Below are positions 34,677 through 45,600 of a DNA stretch of 64,000 nucleotides, piece by piece (position 1 is the first letter of the stretch; each line of letters starts with the position of its first letter). The notes below the pieces were generated by a model. It saw only the letters and a program-made list of their open reading frames with translations. It made no database searches and was not told the origin of the DNA. The stretch is taken from positions 248,001-312,000 of the forward strand of contig NZ_JUGR01000001.1 of NCBI RefSeq assembly GCF_000800015.1, read 5' to 3'. The position numbers were made by a program, and so were the translations under genes. This DNA comes from Terriglobus sp. TAA 43 (GTDB lineage Bacteria; Acidobacteriota; Terriglobia; Terriglobales; Acidobacteriaceae).

Positions 34677-35666
34677 TCAGTGATTTGCGAGTTTGTCGAG
34701 ATGGCGGAATCCGCCGGTGATGACGAACATGATGGCAAACAGAAGTCCGTTGTAAGCAGCGTGCACGACGGAACTGGCGGCGACGGAGTTGTAACGGATG
34801 CGGATGTAGGTGAGTCCGCCGCCAACTACCCACAACACTCCGACTGCGTTCCAGGCCCATCCCAGCTGCGCTGCGTGCATGGCAGCGAAGAGGCCACTGG
34901 TGAGAACGCCGCTCAGGATCATGCTGCGCTGTGACAGGCCAGTGGTGGATTGCCACCATTCGCGTGCTTCGTCGGTCTTTGGCAGTGCAATCCAGTCGAA
35001 GAAGATGGCGAAGCCGCGCAGCAGGAATCCGCGGAAGAAGACTTCTTCGCAGACAGGGGCAACGAACGTGCCGAAGATGGCGATGATCCAAAGCGTTGAC
35101 GGCTGCTTGAAGAAGGCGTCGACTGGCATTTCCTTGGGCAGCGTTAAGAGGCTCTCCAACGCCTGCGCCACGATGCTCAGCGCGATACCAACGCCGATGA
35201 GTTGCGGCACGTGCTCCTTTGCCACCGCAGGATTCCAGTGGATGACCTGTCCAAAGGGACGCTGCCAGAAGCGCGGGAATGCGATGTACGCGATGCCGTA
35301 GGTGATGAGGAAGGTGACCGCTTCAATCAGGATGCTGGTGAGAGGAAGCGATGCAGAGCTTGCCAGCAGCTTGGTGTGGGTGATGAAGCCGATGATGCCG
35401 ATGAAGACGGAGACCGCAAAGAGTGCCAGAACACCAATGCCAAGCAGGGCGGCGGAGTAGCCGAGATTCGGCTGGCGTGGTTGATGCGTCAGCAGATCGT
35501 GCGGCACATCGCTTGGGGAACGCGTGAAGGTCGTGTTGGTGAAGACATCGGAATGCAGCGCGGACGCAGGAGAGGCTTCATCGCTTTGGGAGCGAATGAC
35601 GAAGTGGTCTTCCGGACGGAAGCCCTCGTGTGTGACGCTGGGTTCATTCGGTTGAGGTTCCGTCAC
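34677..35666 (-). CDS. CPBP-family intramembrane metalloprotease (CAAX-like)
   Basis: 329 aa, GTG start at 35666. An N-terminal soluble segment of about 65 residues is followed by seven or eight membrane helices. The CPBP/Abi motifs are present: motif 1 [14 protein letters not shown] (Glu-Glu and Arg), motif 2 near [14 protein letters not shown] with a His, and motif 3 [15 protein letters not shown] with a His. Relatives cleave prenylated or membrane substrates; the bacterial substrates are mostly unknown. The start overlaps the uvrA stop in GTGA (35663-35666), so it is translationally coupled to uvrA. Confidence 0.88.
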   Translation of the reverse strand: MTEPQPNEPSVTHEGFRPEDHFVIRSQSDEASPASALHSDVFTNTTFTRSPSDVPHDLLTHQPRQPNLGYSAALLGIGVLALFAVSVFIGIIGFITHTKLLASSASLPLTSILIEAVTFLITYGIAYIAFPRFWQRPFGQVIHWNPAVAKEHVPQLIGVGIALSIVAQALESLLTLPKEMPVDAFFKQPSTLWIIAIFGTFVAPVCEEVFFRGFLLRGFAIFFDWIALPKTDEAREWWQSTTGLSQRSMILSGVLTSGLFAAMHAAQLGWAWNAVGVLWVVGGGLTYIRIRYNSVAASSVVHAAYNGLLFAIMFVITGGFRHLDKLANH

Positions 35667-38600
35667 TCGGCTTTCTTCCTTGTCGTCCTGGTCGCTGTCT
35701 TTGTAGACGTCTTCACGGCCGCTTTTGCTGCGGCTTTTTTGGCCTTGCTCTTCTCGGCAGACTTCTTTGCTGCGGCCTTGCGGCGTGCAGCGCGTTCTTC
35801 TGCGGAGGGTGCGAACTTGGTTGGGTTCGCTACTTCCGTCTTCACGACTACCGGTTCGACGTAAGCCGGGGCTGGTGCGCGTTCACTGCCGGGGCGCTCG
35901 CGGTACAGCTTGGCGAGGAACTTGCCGGTGTGCGACGCAGCTACCTTGCTGACCTGCTCCGGCGTACCGGATGCCACTACCGTACCACCACCTGAGCCGC
36001 CCTCGGGGCCCATGTCGATGAGGTAATCGGCGTTGCGGATGACGTCAAGGTTGTGCTCGATGACGAGGACAGAGTTGCCGAGGTCGACGAGCTTCTGCAG
36101 CACTTCGAGGAGCTTGCGGACATCGTCGAAGTGCAGGCCGGTTGTGGGTTCGTCGAGGAGGTAAAGCGTGCGTCCTGTCTGGCGTTTGGAGAGTTCTTTC
36201 GCCAGCTTCATGCGCTGGGCTTCGCCACCACTGAGTGTGGTTGCGGACTGGCCGAGGTGAACGTAGCCGAGGCCTACGTCGACGAGCGTTTGCAGCTTCT
36301 GCTTGATGTTGGGGATGTCGCCGAGAACGTCGAGAGCGTCGGAGATGGACAGCTCGAGGATGTCTGCGATGGAGTAGCCGTTGAGCTTTACCGAGAGCGT
36401 TTCCTGGTTGTAACGACGGCCGTTGCAGACGTCGCACAGGACGTAGACGTCGGGCAGGAAGTTCATTTCGATGCGGCGCTGGCCATCGCCCTGGCAGCCT
36501 TCGCAGCGGCCACCCTGCACGTTGAAGGAGAAGCGCCCGGACTTATAGCCGCGTTCGCGGCTCTCGGGCAGCATGGCGAAGTAGTCGCGGATCTGCGTGA
36601 AGACGCCGGTGTATGTTGCCGGGTTGGAGCGCGGTGTGCGGCCGATGGGGGACTGGTCGATTTCGACGGCTTTGTCGATCTGCTCGATGCCGGTGACACG
36701 GTTGTGTGGCTGCGGCTCTTCCTTGCTGCGGTAGAGATGCTTGGCCAGTACGCGGTAGAGGGTGTCGTTGACGAGCGTGCTCTTGCCGCTGCCACTGACG
36801 CCGGTGATGACGACGAGCGCGCCGAGAGGGAAGCCGACGGTGACGTTCTTCAGGTTGTGTCCGCGGGCGCCCTGGACGACGATTTCTTTGCCGCTGAGGG
36901 CGCGCGGGGCGTCGTTGCTGCGGATATCGATTTCGCCTGAGATGTATTTGCCGGTGACGGATTCGGTGTTGGCTGCGATCTGTTCGGGTGTGCCTGCACC
37001 GATGAGGTGACCGCCGTTCTTGCCTGCGCCGGGACCGAGGTCGAGCACGTAGTCGGCTTTACGGATGGTGTCTTCGTCGTGTTCGACGACGAGTACGGTG
37101 TTGCCGAGGTCGCGGAGGTTCTCCATGGCGGCGATGAGCTTCATGTTGTCGCGCTGGTGGAGGCCGATGCTGGGTTCGTCGAGTACGTAGAGGACGCCGC
37201 GCAGGCGTGATCCGATTTGTGTGGCGAGACGGATGCGCTGGCCTTCGCCACCGCTGAGCGTTGCCGCGCTGCGGTTGAGCGAGAGATAGCTGAGTCCTAC
37301 CGCGTTGAGGAATTCGAGGCGCTCGATGACTTCCTTCTGCAGGCGGTCGGCGATGAGTTTTTCGCGGCCGGTGAAGTGGAAGTTTCGGGCCTTGGCCATG
37401 GCGTCGTCCAGCGCGAGCGAGGTGAAGTCGCTGATGGACTGGCTGTCGACCTTGACGGCGAGGGATTCCGGGCGGAGGCGCTTGCCGTTGCAGGCGGGGC
37501 ACTCCGTCGCGGACATGTACTGCATGTAGTACTCGCGGAAGGCGTCGGACTTGGACTCTTCGAGGGTGTCGCGGAGGTAGCCGAAGATGCCGTGGAAGCC
37601 GGTGCGTCCGGCTTCGGCGCGGGGTGGGCCGTAGAGCAGAAGCTTTTGGTTCGCTTCAGAGAGGTCTTCGAAGGGGACTTTGAGGTTGATCTTGTTCTTG
37701 TCGGCGAAGAGCTTGATGAGGCGCAGCAGGTACGCTGAACCGGAGCCGGGGCCCATTGCGCCGTCAAGCAGCGGCTTTGACCAGTCGGTGATGGTCTTGC
37801 CGGGATCGAAGTCGTAGATGCTGCCAAGGCCGTTGCACTCGGTGCAGGCGCCGTAGGTGGAGTTGAAGGAGAACGAGCGCGGCTCCAGCTTTGGCACGTT
37901 GATGCCGCAGTCGGGGCAGGCCATGGAGGTGGAGTACAGCGTCTCGTCCATGCCGTGGATGGCGATGATGACGAGGCCGTTAGCCATCTGCAGGGCTTTC
38001 TGGACGGAGGATTCGAGGCGGCGGGTGTCGGGCTTGCCTTCGGCGTCGAGCTTGAGGATGACCCGGTCGACTATGGCTTCGATGGTGTGGTTCTTGCGCT
38101 TCTCCAGGCGCATGCCCTCGGTGACTTCGGTGATTTCGCCGTCGATGCGGACGCGGAAGCCCTGCTGGTCGAGGGATTCGAGTTCTTCGCGGAATTCGCC
38201 TTTGCGGCCGCGGACGATGGGCGCGAGGACGGTGATGCGTTCGCCGGGCTTGAGGGCGACGATGCGTTCGACGATCTGGTCGGCGGACTGACGGCTGATC
38301 TCATGGCCGCACTGGGGGCAATGTGGCTTGCCGACGCTGGCCCAGAGGAGGCGCAGATAGTCGTAGATTTCCGTGATGGTGCCGACGGTGGAACGTGGGG
38401 ACCGCGAGGTGGTTTTCTGCTCGATGGAGATGGCCGGGGAGAGGCCATCGATGGAATCGACGTCAGGGCGCTCCATCTGGTCGAGGAACTGACGCGCGTA
38501 GGCGGAGAGAGTTTCTACGTACCTCCGCTGGCCCTCTGCGTAAATTGTGTCGAATGCCAGGGAACTTTTTCCCGATCCGGACAGGCCGGTGACCACCGTC

Positions 38601-38683
38601 AGCGAGTTCCGCGGGATGGTGACGTCAATATTTTTCAGGTTGTGATGCCGGGCGCCGCGTACGGTAATTTGGGAGATGCTCAT
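35663..38683 (-). CDS. uvrA: Excinuclease ABC subunit A, with basic C-terminal tail
   Basis: 1006 aa. It contains two ABC ATPase halves (Walker [15 protein letters not shown] near residue 34 and [14 protein letters not shown]; signatures [12 protein letters not shown] and [12 protein letters not shown]) and zinc-finger cysteine pairs (CPDCG with [14 protein letters not shown] with CDVCNG). It recognises damaged DNA and loads UvrB in nucleotide excision repair. The normal protein ends near residue 945; the extra 60 residues are almost all Lys, Ala, Thr, Arg and Ser ([20 protein letters not shown] and following), like a histone H1 tail. uvrB and uvrC are not in the window. Confidence 0.97.
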   Translation of the reverse strand: MSISQITVRGARHHNLKNIDVTIPRNSLTVVTGLSGSGKSSLAFDTIYAEGQRRYVETLSAYARQFLDQMERPDVDSIDGLSPAISIEQKTTSRSPRSTVGTITEIYDYLRLLWASVGKPHCPQCGHEISRQSADQIVERIVALKPGERITVLAPIVRGRKGEFREELESLDQQGFRVRIDGEITEVTEGMRLEKRKNHTIEAIVDRVILKLDAEGKPDTRRLESSVQKALQMANGLVIIAIHGMDETLYSTSMACPDCGINVPKLEPRSFSFNSTYGACTECNGLGSIYDFDPGKTITDWSKPLLDGAMGPGSGSAYLLRLIKLFADKNKINLKVPFEDLSEANQKLLLYGPPRAEAGRTGFHGIFGYLRDTLEESKSDAFREYYMQYMSATECPACNGKRLRPESLAVKVDSQSISDFTSLALDDAMAKARNFHFTGREKLIADRLQKEVIERLEFLNAVGLSYLSLNRSAATLSGGEGQRIRLATQIGSRLRGVLYVLDEPSIGLHQRDNMKLIAAMENLRDLGNTVLVVEHDEDTIRKADYVLDLGPGAGKNGGHLIGAGTPEQIAANTESVTGKYISGEIDIRSNDAPRALSGKEIVVQGARGHNLKNVTVGFPLGALVVITGVSGSGKSTLVNDTLYRVLAKHLYRSKEEPQPHNRVTGIEQIDKAVEIDQSPIGRTPRSNPATYTGVFTQIRDYFAMLPESRERGYKSGRFSFNVQGGRCEGCQGDGQRRIEMNFLPDVYVLCDVCNGRRYNQETLSVKLNGYSIADILELSISDALDVLGDIPNIKQKLQTLVDVGLGYVHLGQSATTLSGGEAQRMKLAKELSKRQTGRTLYLLDEPTTGLHFDDVRKLLEVLQKLVDLGNSVLVIEHNLDVIRNADYLIDMGPEGGSGGGTVVASGTPEQVSKVAASHTGKFLAKLYRERPGSERAPAPAYVEPVVVKTEVANPTKFAPSAEERAARRKAAAKKSAEKSKAKKAAAKAAVKTSTKTATRTTRKKAE

Positions 38684-38922
38684 AGCGTGTGGCGGCGGTG
38701 TTAGGCCGCATATTCTAGGGTACTTTATCCACGCCAGTCTTGCAGATGGGGCATACTGAAAGTGTGTGCGATAACGCCGGAAGGCCAGAGATGGCTGGGT
38801 ATCTGCATAGGTACTTCCGCGCGCAAGAGCAGTGAATTATGACTGACATTGCCTGAGATTTAATCCCCCGGTCGCAGGTTGGCACCTTGATTGCATCATT
38901 TCCAGGACAGGAGTAGGCGGCA

Positions 38923-39108
38923 GTGACGACGTTGATGTTGGTATGTGCGGTTCTGGCAAGTCTTAGCTTTGGTGTTTTGCTGGCGTATGGTCTGTGCGTG
39001 GGCATGTTCCACGTGTTCAAGATCCATTCGATCCAGGTGGCACAGCAGCGGATTGCACAGCGTGAGGCGGCGCGGATGGCGGCTGCCACCGCGGTGGACC
39101 TGGCGTAA
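38923..39108 (+). CDS. Small single-pass membrane protein
   Basis: 61 aa with a GTG start and AGGAG eight bases upstream. One membrane helix (residues 3-30, TLMLVCAVLASLSFGVLLAY and onward) is followed by a short Ala/Arg/Gln-rich cytoplasmic tail (QVAQQRIAQREAARMAAATA). There is a terminator 25 bases after the stop. No family is recognised. Good translation signals and the terminator make it a likely real gene. Confidence 0.65.
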   Translation: MTTLMLVCAVLASLSFGVLLAYGLCVGMFHVFKIHSIQVAQQRIAQREAARMAAATAVDLA

Positions 39109-39132
39109 ACCTAAGAGAATCTTAATCCCCCG

Positions 39133-39156
39133 AAGGGCGGCTCTCCAGCCGCCTTT
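39133..39156 (+). terminator. Terminator of the 61-aa membrane protein gene
   Basis: AAGGGCGGCT and AGCCGCCTTT pair (one G-U) around CTCC, followed by TCTT. It also lies just beyond the stop of the convergent gene at 39165. Confidence 0.7.
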
Positions 39157-39164
39157 TCTTGCGC

Positions 39165-39968
39165 CTATTGGGGGTTCTGCTGCTGTTGGCGCTTTCTTAA
39201 TTCTTCAAAGATCTGTTCCGGGGTTTTTACGCCGTTGGGCGACTGCGGCTGGCCGCTGTCGGTCGTGCTGGCGCCATTGTCCGTGGTGTTCGAAGTTGTG
39301 GACGTTGTGGGTTCCGTATTGCCGTTGTTCGTAAAGGCGGTGTTATCGGCAGGCGGCGGTGCGAGCGGCGGGAAGGCGGGTTGCGATCCGTTGATTGGGG
39401 CCTGCTCGGCGTGCTGGGTCGGCGGGGTCTGCTGGGGCGGTCGGGTGGGGTTTGCCGGCGGCATGGGCGGCGGAGATGTTCGGACTGGAGTTGGCCGATA
39501 CTGTGGATAGTCAGTGGCTACCTGGCGCGTGGAAGGCGGGGTCGCAGCGCCTGTTCGTACTGTCAGCAGCAACTCTTTGGGCTTGGTGGCGGTTTCGTTC
39601 ACCAGCATCATGTTGATCGCGAGACCGTCGAAAAGCTGCGCGAGAACCGTTTGCACGGAGGCTGGGCCGTATTTGCCGTAGACGCGTTCGTCCGGAATGC
39701 CGCCGGTGATCTTCATGCCAGTTTCGTGGGCAACGCGGCCAAGGAGTTCTGGCATGGCTTCGCCACTGGCTTCCACGGTCAATCGGGAGCCGTCCCACGT
39801 GACTTTGCTTGCTGCGCCGGGAACAGTTGCGACGGCGTTGGGGCGAGCGGAGGGTAGGTCAGACACAGATTGCGTCGGGGCGCTTGCTGGAATGGCAGCT
39901 ACAGGCGTGGTTTGTGCACCAAGGATTGGCGCACAAACGAGGAAGATCGTGATTGCCGTGGATCGCAT
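39165..39968 (-). CDS. Secreted protein with STN-like domain and Pro/Thr/Asn-rich tail
   Basis: 267 aa. The start is fixed by GGAGGA (39975-39980), which sits six bases before the ATG at 39968 but touches the earlier ATG at 39974. The signal peptide ends AQT near residue 19. A small folded region (about 55-135: KVTWDGSRLTVEASGEAMPE, ELLGRVAHETGMKITGGI, VLAQLFDGLAINMMLV) resembles secretin/TonB N-terminal (STN) domains. The last 120 residues are Pro-, Thr-, Asn- and Gln-rich and presumably disordered. It may belong to an outer-membrane secretin or TonB system, but no such gene is adjacent. Divergent from the gene at 40080. Confidence 0.7.
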   Translation of the reverse strand: MRSTAITIFLVCAPILGAQTTPVAAIPASAPTQSVSDLPSARPNAVATVPGAASKVTWDGSRLTVEASGEAMPELLGRVAHETGMKITGGIPDERVYGKYGPASVQTVLAQLFDGLAINMMLVNETATKPKELLLTVRTGAATPPSTRQVATDYPQYRPTPVRTSPPPMPPANPTRPPQQTPPTQHAEQAPINGSQPAFPPLAPPPADNTAFTNNGNTEPTTSTTSNTTDNGASTTDSGQPQSPNGVKTPEQIFEELRKRQQQQNPQ

Positions 39969-39974
39969 TGCCAT

Positions 39975-39980
39975 TCCTCC
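39975..39980 (-). promoter_or_regulatory. Ribosome binding site deciding the start at 39968
   Basis: GGAGGA on the minus strand lies six bases before the ATG at 39968 and directly abuts the alternative ATG at 39974, so the downstream start is preferred. Confidence 0.7.
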
Positions 39981-40079
39981 GGTAAGACGTTTCACGTTGC
40001 CGTCTGGCTCACACGATGGTTGGTAGAACGTCTGTACTAGACTAGCAACCACGGCGAAGGATTGCCGTTGCCGAGGTTC

Positions 40080-41090
40080 ATGAAAGTTACGATGCTATGT
40101 GTTCGATGGCTGCCGGTGCTCCTGCTGGGGGCAGCGCCAGTGTTTGCGGAAACCTGCACGACGCAGGCGGCGATGGATCCGGCTGTGCGCGATGGGATGG
40201 TTCGAGCGGCGGAGAGTCTTGCGACATTGGCCGCGGCGAACAACGCTGACGGTGTGAAGGCGCAGACGATGCCGCAGTTTGCCAGCGATTTCTCCGGCAT
40301 TGCAGGAGTGATACAGCGGTCGGCGTCGCATTTACAGGGTGCGAAATTTGCTCCGGAGACAGCGTGGTTGCTGGATGCGTCGTCGTTGCGGGGCGATTCG
40401 CAGGACGCGCAGTTCTTCTGCAGCTTGAATCGTGGCGCTTCGCAGACAAGTTTTCTGATTCCATCGCTGCCACCGGGTAAATACGGACTGGTGGTGTTGA
40501 ATACGGTGGGTGCGGCTGCGCCGTGGCAGGTGGCGTTGCTGATGCGTGAGAGTGCGCCGGGACAGTGGCAGTTGGGCGGGCTGTTTCCGCGTGCGACGAC
40601 TGTCGCCGGTCACGATGGGCTTTTTTACTGGAAAGCTGCACGTGAGTATGCGGCGAAGAAACAGGCGTGGAACGCGTATGTGTATTACTCGGCAGCGGAG
40701 CAGTTGCTGAAGCCGGTGTCGTTCATCGCAAGCGCTCATCTGGACAAGTTGCAGGAGGAACGCAGTAAGGCTGCGCCGCCAGCACTGTCTTCAGGTGTCA
40801 GCACGCAACAGCCGTTGGTGATTGGCGATGGGAAGGGCACGGAGGTCCGTGTGACGTCGTTCGGTGCTGAGAATGCTCCGGCGAACGCAGGACTGGATGT
40901 GCTGGCGCATGTGAAGGTGGATACCGTGCTGAATGATCCGGTGGCGTCGCGCGCGCGGAATGCCGCTGCAGCAAAGGCGATTGTGGCAGCTTATCCGGAG
41001 TTGCGTGGTGCTTTTCGCGGTGTGTGGATTGTTTCGGAGTTGCCGGATGGCAGCACGTTTGTGAGCGAAGAGCCGATGACTTCGCTTTAA
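40080..41090 (+). CDS. Secreted protein of unknown function
   Basis: 336 aa from the ATG at 40080 (GAGG just upstream); a TTG at 40062 is in frame. The signal peptide is MKVTMLCVRWLPVLLLGAA with cleavage after PVFA. A first region (about 25-85) has Ala-rich helices with one Cys pair partner (ETCTTQ and FFCSLN). A beta-rich region (SFLIPSLPPGKYGLVVLN, APWQVALLMRESAPGQWQLG) follows, then helices with TPR-like composition (YWKAAREYAAKKQAWNAYVY), and a C-terminal domain ending STFVSEEPMTSL. No named family is recognised. It is convergent with glmU. Confidence 0.7.
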   Translation: MKVTMLCVRWLPVLLLGAAPVFAETCTTQAAMDPAVRDGMVRAAESLATLAAANNADGVKAQTMPQFASDFSGIAGVIQRSASHLQGAKFAPETAWLLDASSLRGDSQDAQFFCSLNRGASQTSFLIPSLPPGKYGLVVLNTVGAAAPWQVALLMRESAPGQWQLGGLFPRATTVAGHDGLFYWKAAREYAAKKQAWNAYVYYSAAEQLLKPVSFIASAHLDKLQEERSKAAPPALSSGVSTQQPLVIGDGKGTEVRVTSFGAENAPANAGLDVLAHVKVDTVLNDPVASRARNAAAAKAIVAAYPELRGAFRGVWIVSELPDGSTFVSEEPMTSL

Positions 41091-41130
41091 GCTGGTCACC
41101 GGCTACTCGCTCTCTGCAATTTGAACTGGT

Positions 41131-42567
41131 TTAGGTGTGGGCCTTGCGGGCTTCTTGCAAGGCCTCTCGCTTGCGCTTTGCCCAGTCTGGTTTCGTTACC
41201 TGGCGAGCGCGCGCGAGTGCGAGTGCGTCTGCTGGTACGTCTTCCGTGATGCTGCTTCCGGCTGCGATGTACGCTCCGCTGTCCACGGTGAGAGGCGCGA
41301 CGAGAGTGGAGTCCGAGCCGACGAAGACGCCGTTGCCGATGGTGGTGCGGTGCTTGTTTACACCGTCGTAGTTGCAGGTGATGACGCCTGCGCCAATGTT
41401 GGTGCCAGTGCCAATGACGGCGTCGCCGAGATAGGCGAGGTGGTTGGCCTTGGAACCTTCGCCGAGCGTGGTTTTCTTCGTTTCCACAAAGTTGCCAACG
41501 TGCGCGTTTGCGCCGATGTGGCTCTCCGGACGGATGTGGCAGTAGGGGCCAAGCTGCGCGCCGTCGCCAATGATGGAATCCGCAAGGATGCTGCCGTTGC
41601 GGATGAGAACGCCTTCGCCCACGACGCAGTTTTCAATGACCGAGTAGGAGCGGATGCGGCAGTTGGGGCCGATCTTTGTTTTGCCAAGAAGCTGTGTGAA
41701 GGGCTCCAGGATGGTGTCTGCGGCGACTTCAACGCAGGCGTCGATGGTGACCGTTTTGGGGCGGAAGATGGTGACGCCCTGCGCCATGAGCTTTGCCGTG
41801 GTGCGTTCGCGAAGGCTGGCGTCCAGGTGCATCATTTCTGCGATGGTGTTCGCGCCAAGGACTTCGTCCACGGAATCCGCAGGGATGGCGATGACGCGCT
41901 CTTCGTCGTTGACGAGCATGGCGGCGACGTCGGTGAGATAGAACTCGCCGGATGAGTTGGTGTTCTGCAGGCGACCGAGGCGATCGAAGAGCTTTTGCGT
42001 GTCGAAGGCGTAGATACCGCTGTTGATCTCGCGGAGGCGCTCCGGTGTGGCGAGCATGTCTTCTGAGAGCGATTTCTGTTCGATGATGCCAGCGACGTCG
42101 TCGGAGCCGTCCTGTTTGCGGAGGACGCGGCCATAGCCGGTGGGGTCGTCCGGGATGGCGGTCAGGATGGTCATGGCGGCGCGTTCGCGTAGGTGCGTGT
42201 CGCGCAGTTCTTCGATGGTCTCCGGGCGGATGAGTGGGACGTCGCCGGAGAGAACCAAGAGGTTTTCTGGCGGTGCGACTTTGTTGTCATGCAACCACTT
42301 CTGCACGCATTGCAGCGCGTGGCCGGTGCCAAGCTGTTCCGGCTGTAAAACGAACCGCACGCCGGTGGGGGCTGCGGCTGTTTCTACGCGATCTGCCTGA
42401 TGACCGACGACGACGAGGATGTTTTCGGCAGCGACTGCGGTCTTTGCTGCGTCGATCACGTGCAGCAGGAGGGGCTTGCCGCCGACGGTGTGCAGGACCT
42501 TGGGTAAAGCGCTCTTGAGGCGGGTACCTTTACCCGCAGCCATGATGACGATGCCGAAGTGGTTCAT
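41131..42567 (-). CDS. glmU: Bifunctional GlcNAc-1-P uridyltransferase / glucosamine-1-P acetyltransferase
   Basis: 478 aa. The N-terminal nucleotidyltransferase domain has MAAGKGTRLKSALPKVLH, LSGDVPLI and GYGRVLRKQDG. After a linker near 230 the C-terminal left-handed beta-helix shows hexapeptide repeats (PNCRIRSYSVIENCVVGEGV and onward), the lysine-containing VETKKTTLGEGSKANHLAYLGD, and ITCNYDGVNKHRT. It makes UDP-GlcNAc, the precursor used by MurA elsewhere in this window. Monocistronic; glmM and glmS are not nearby. Confidence 0.96.
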   Translation of the reverse strand: MNHFGIVIMAAGKGTRLKSALPKVLHTVGGKPLLLHVIDAAKTAVAAENILVVVGHQADRVETAAAPTGVRFVLQPEQLGTGHALQCVQKWLHDNKVAPPENLLVLSGDVPLIRPETIEELRDTHLRERAAMTILTAIPDDPTGYGRVLRKQDGSDDVAGIIEQKSLSEDMLATPERLREINSGIYAFDTQKLFDRLGRLQNTNSSGEFYLTDVAAMLVNDEERVIAIPADSVDEVLGANTIAEMMHLDASLRERTTAKLMAQGVTIFRPKTVTIDACVEVAADTILEPFTQLLGKTKIGPNCRIRSYSVIENCVVGEGVLIRNGSILADSIIGDGAQLGPYCHIRPESHIGANAHVGNFVETKKTTLGEGSKANHLAYLGDAVIGTGTNIGAGVITCNYDGVNKHRTTIGNGVFVGSDSTLVAPLTVDSGAYIAAGSSITEDVPADALALARARQVTKPDWAKRKREALQEARKAHT

Positions 42568-42676
42568 GTCCTTGATGCTACGACGGAGACGGCGTCTGCG
42601 GGATTGCGATCATTTGAAAAGTGACACGCTTGCTTTGAGGCCGACTGCCGGGGGAAACTAGTTTGTCATCCCTCTT

Positions 42677-45600
42677 ATGCCATTCATGCCCGCTGTCCGT
42701 CGTGTTCTGCCTTCCGGTTTTCAGGTGCTGCTTCGAGTGGCGTTGCTCGCGATGCTTCCTTGTTCCGCCGTTGCGCAGGATGGCCGGGCTGCCCTGCCGC
42801 AGGTGCGGAGTGCTGCCGTCGTGGGTTCGGATGCGGGTGAGGTTGCGGCTTCGCAGCAGGTGCCGTCGATTGCCATCACCCTGAAACGGACGATCGCGCA
42901 GCAGGCTGATCTGGACGCATTCCTCAAAGATGTACGGACGAAGGGGAGTAGCCAGTATCACCAGTGGCTGACGCCGGATGTGTTCGCAAAGCGGTTCGCA
43001 CCTTCTGCGGATGCGGTGGCGCAGGTGACGACCTGGCTGCAATCGCAGGGGCTGCAGGTGAATTCGGTTGCAGCGAGTGGCATGCGGCTGGAAGCGAGCG
43101 GAACAGCCCAGCAGACAGAGACGGCTTTTGCCGTGTCGCTGCATCGGATGGCGTTGGGTTCGAGCGACGCGGTTTCGGTGATGGGAACGCCGAGTGTGCC
43201 GACTGCGTTGGCGGGTGTTGTGGGGTCGGTTTCCGGGCTGGATGCGATGGCGGCTTCGACGGATTCCGTGGCGGTGCTTGCAGATTCGGTGGATGCGAAT
43301 ACGGCTGCCGTTCTGATGGCTGATCTTACGAAGACGTCGGTTTCTGCGGAGGAGTTGACCGCGGTGCTGGAGCAGGCGGCGGCGCAGGGACAGACGGTGG
43401 TTTTGGTTGGTGCTTCGTCTTCGCTGGTGCCGGAACGGGCGCTGCTGGTGGTGAAAGCTGCGGCGGTTGCTGGCGATGATTCCGGGGAGGAAACTCCGAG
43501 GCCTGATTGGCAGGCGGCGCAGGGTTTGCCTGCGGATGGGCTGCGAGCGACTCCTGATGCGGCGGTAACTGATGTTGCAGCGCTTGCGGCTGGATTGGCC
43601 TCTGTGTCGACTACATCAGGTAGGCAGGGTGAGGTTGCGGCGCGTTTCTACCAGGTGGCGCCGGAGCCGGGCGTGTTCACGCATGCCGACTCTTCTGTGG
43701 CTGATGGCACGTGGGCCGCTGCGGATGGTCTGGGTACGGTGGATGTGGCGAAGCTGGTGAAGGCGCTGGCGGTTGGTTCGACGAATCCTTTTAGCTCTGT
43801 GATTGGTTTGTCGACGCATGTGCTGACGCATGGACAGTCGATCACATTGACCGCAACGATCACTGGAGGTTCCGGGACACCGACGGGCACGGTCACGTTC
43901 GCCAGTTCGCAGGGCGGCACGTTGGGATCTGCGGCGATGACGAATGGCGTTGCGACATATTCGACCAATAGCCTTGCCGGTGGCCAGTATGGGTTTTACG
44001 GCACCTATAACGGTGACAGCACCTACGCGAGTAGCACCACGAATGTTGATACGGCGACGATTGGTGCCGAGCCGGCGAAGGTGATTGCTGGTGTCAATGG
44101 CACGCCGCTGGTGGGGACCATCATGGCGGTGTCGGTGGGGGTTTCTTCTACCAGCGGTGTTGGTACGCCGTCGGGTACGGTTACGGTTTGGCCGTATGGG
44201 TCGGCTGTCGATGTGAACTCGTACACGGGGACGCTGGGTGCGTCGACGAGCGGTCAGGCGACGGCCAGCGTCAATGTGCCTGCTTCCAATGCGGGTACGT
44301 TTACCTTCCAGGCGAACTGCACTTCGGACGCGAGCTTTTCGTGCAACTCACGAACCAACTTCTCTGTGACCGTGGGCAAGGGTGCTCCGGCGATGAAGCT
44401 GACGCAGACGGGAACGTCAACGGCGGCGGTGCTGACTGCGACTGTGACCGTGCCAACGACTGCGGGGACTGGGACGGTTGCTCCGACAGGTTCGGTGCAG
44501 TTTCTGGATAACGGAACGGCCATTGGAAGCGGCACGTTGAACAGCTCCGGCGTGGCGGCCTATACCGGCGCGTTGGGTAGCGGCGCAACACATGCTGTGA
44601 CGGCGACGTTCGGCGGTGATGGGAATTACAACACTGCCACCGCGACGGCGAATGCCATCACGAAGGTGACGCCAACTGTGGTGCTGGCAGTGGTCACTGC
44701 GGGCACGAGTTTGTCCGCGACGGTGACGCCACCTTCGGGAACATCCACCATTCCTACGGGCGCAGTGCAGTTTCTGGATGGCAGCACGGCGATTGGTACG
44801 GCGACTCTGAATGGTTCCGGCGTTGCGACGTATACCGGCGGTTACACGTCTGGCTCGGGACACATTCTGACCGCTGCGTATGCGGGTGATACGAACTTCA
44901 ATGCCGCGACTTCGAATGCGATTGATACGAGCAAGATCATCCCAACGGTGACGCTGACGAAGACTGCGTCGTCACCGACAGCTGCGACTGTGGGACTGAG
45001 TGCGGCTGTGACAAGCACGTCCTCTACAGTTGCGACGGGAACTGTTGCGTTCATGGATGGAGCCACGAAGATCGGCACCGGGACGTTGAGTGCGGGTGGT
45101 GTTGCCACGTTCGCCGGTTCGCTGGCTACGGGTACGTCAGTATCCACATCTTCGAGGGTGCGGCCATTTGTCACGGCCACTGTGACGCATACGTTGACGG
45201 CGGTGTATGGCGGCGATACGAATTTCAATGCGGCAACTTCGAACGCAGTAACTGCGGATGCGACTACGACGTTGATTACGACGTCGACTGCGCTGACGTC
45301 TTCGTCGGGATACACCGGCGCGTACGGCACGAGCTTCACGCTGAATGTGGTGGTGACGCCGTCGAGTTATGTGACAGCGGGAACTGCTCCCAGTGGGACT
45401 GTCACGATCAGCGACGCGAGCGGTGTGGTGGGCACCGGGACGCTGAGCGCAGGCTCGGCGAGCATTGCGATCAGCACGTTGACGGTGGGTAGTCATGCGC
45501 TGACTGCGACGTATGGGGGCGATACGAATTATGCGGCTTCGACAAGTTCGCCTGCTGTGACGATCACGATTACGCCTGTGACGGCGACGATTACAGCGAC

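Noticed and set aside
35700-38704. Several long plus-strand frames (for example 36053-36940 and 37955-38704) opposite uvrA
   Set aside because: Acidic Glu/Asp/Val/Ala/Gly-rich translations typical of antisense shadows; uvrA occupies the other strand completely.
41137-41955. 272-codon plus-strand frame opposite glmU
   Set aside because: Low-complexity antisense of the glmU hexapeptide repeat region.
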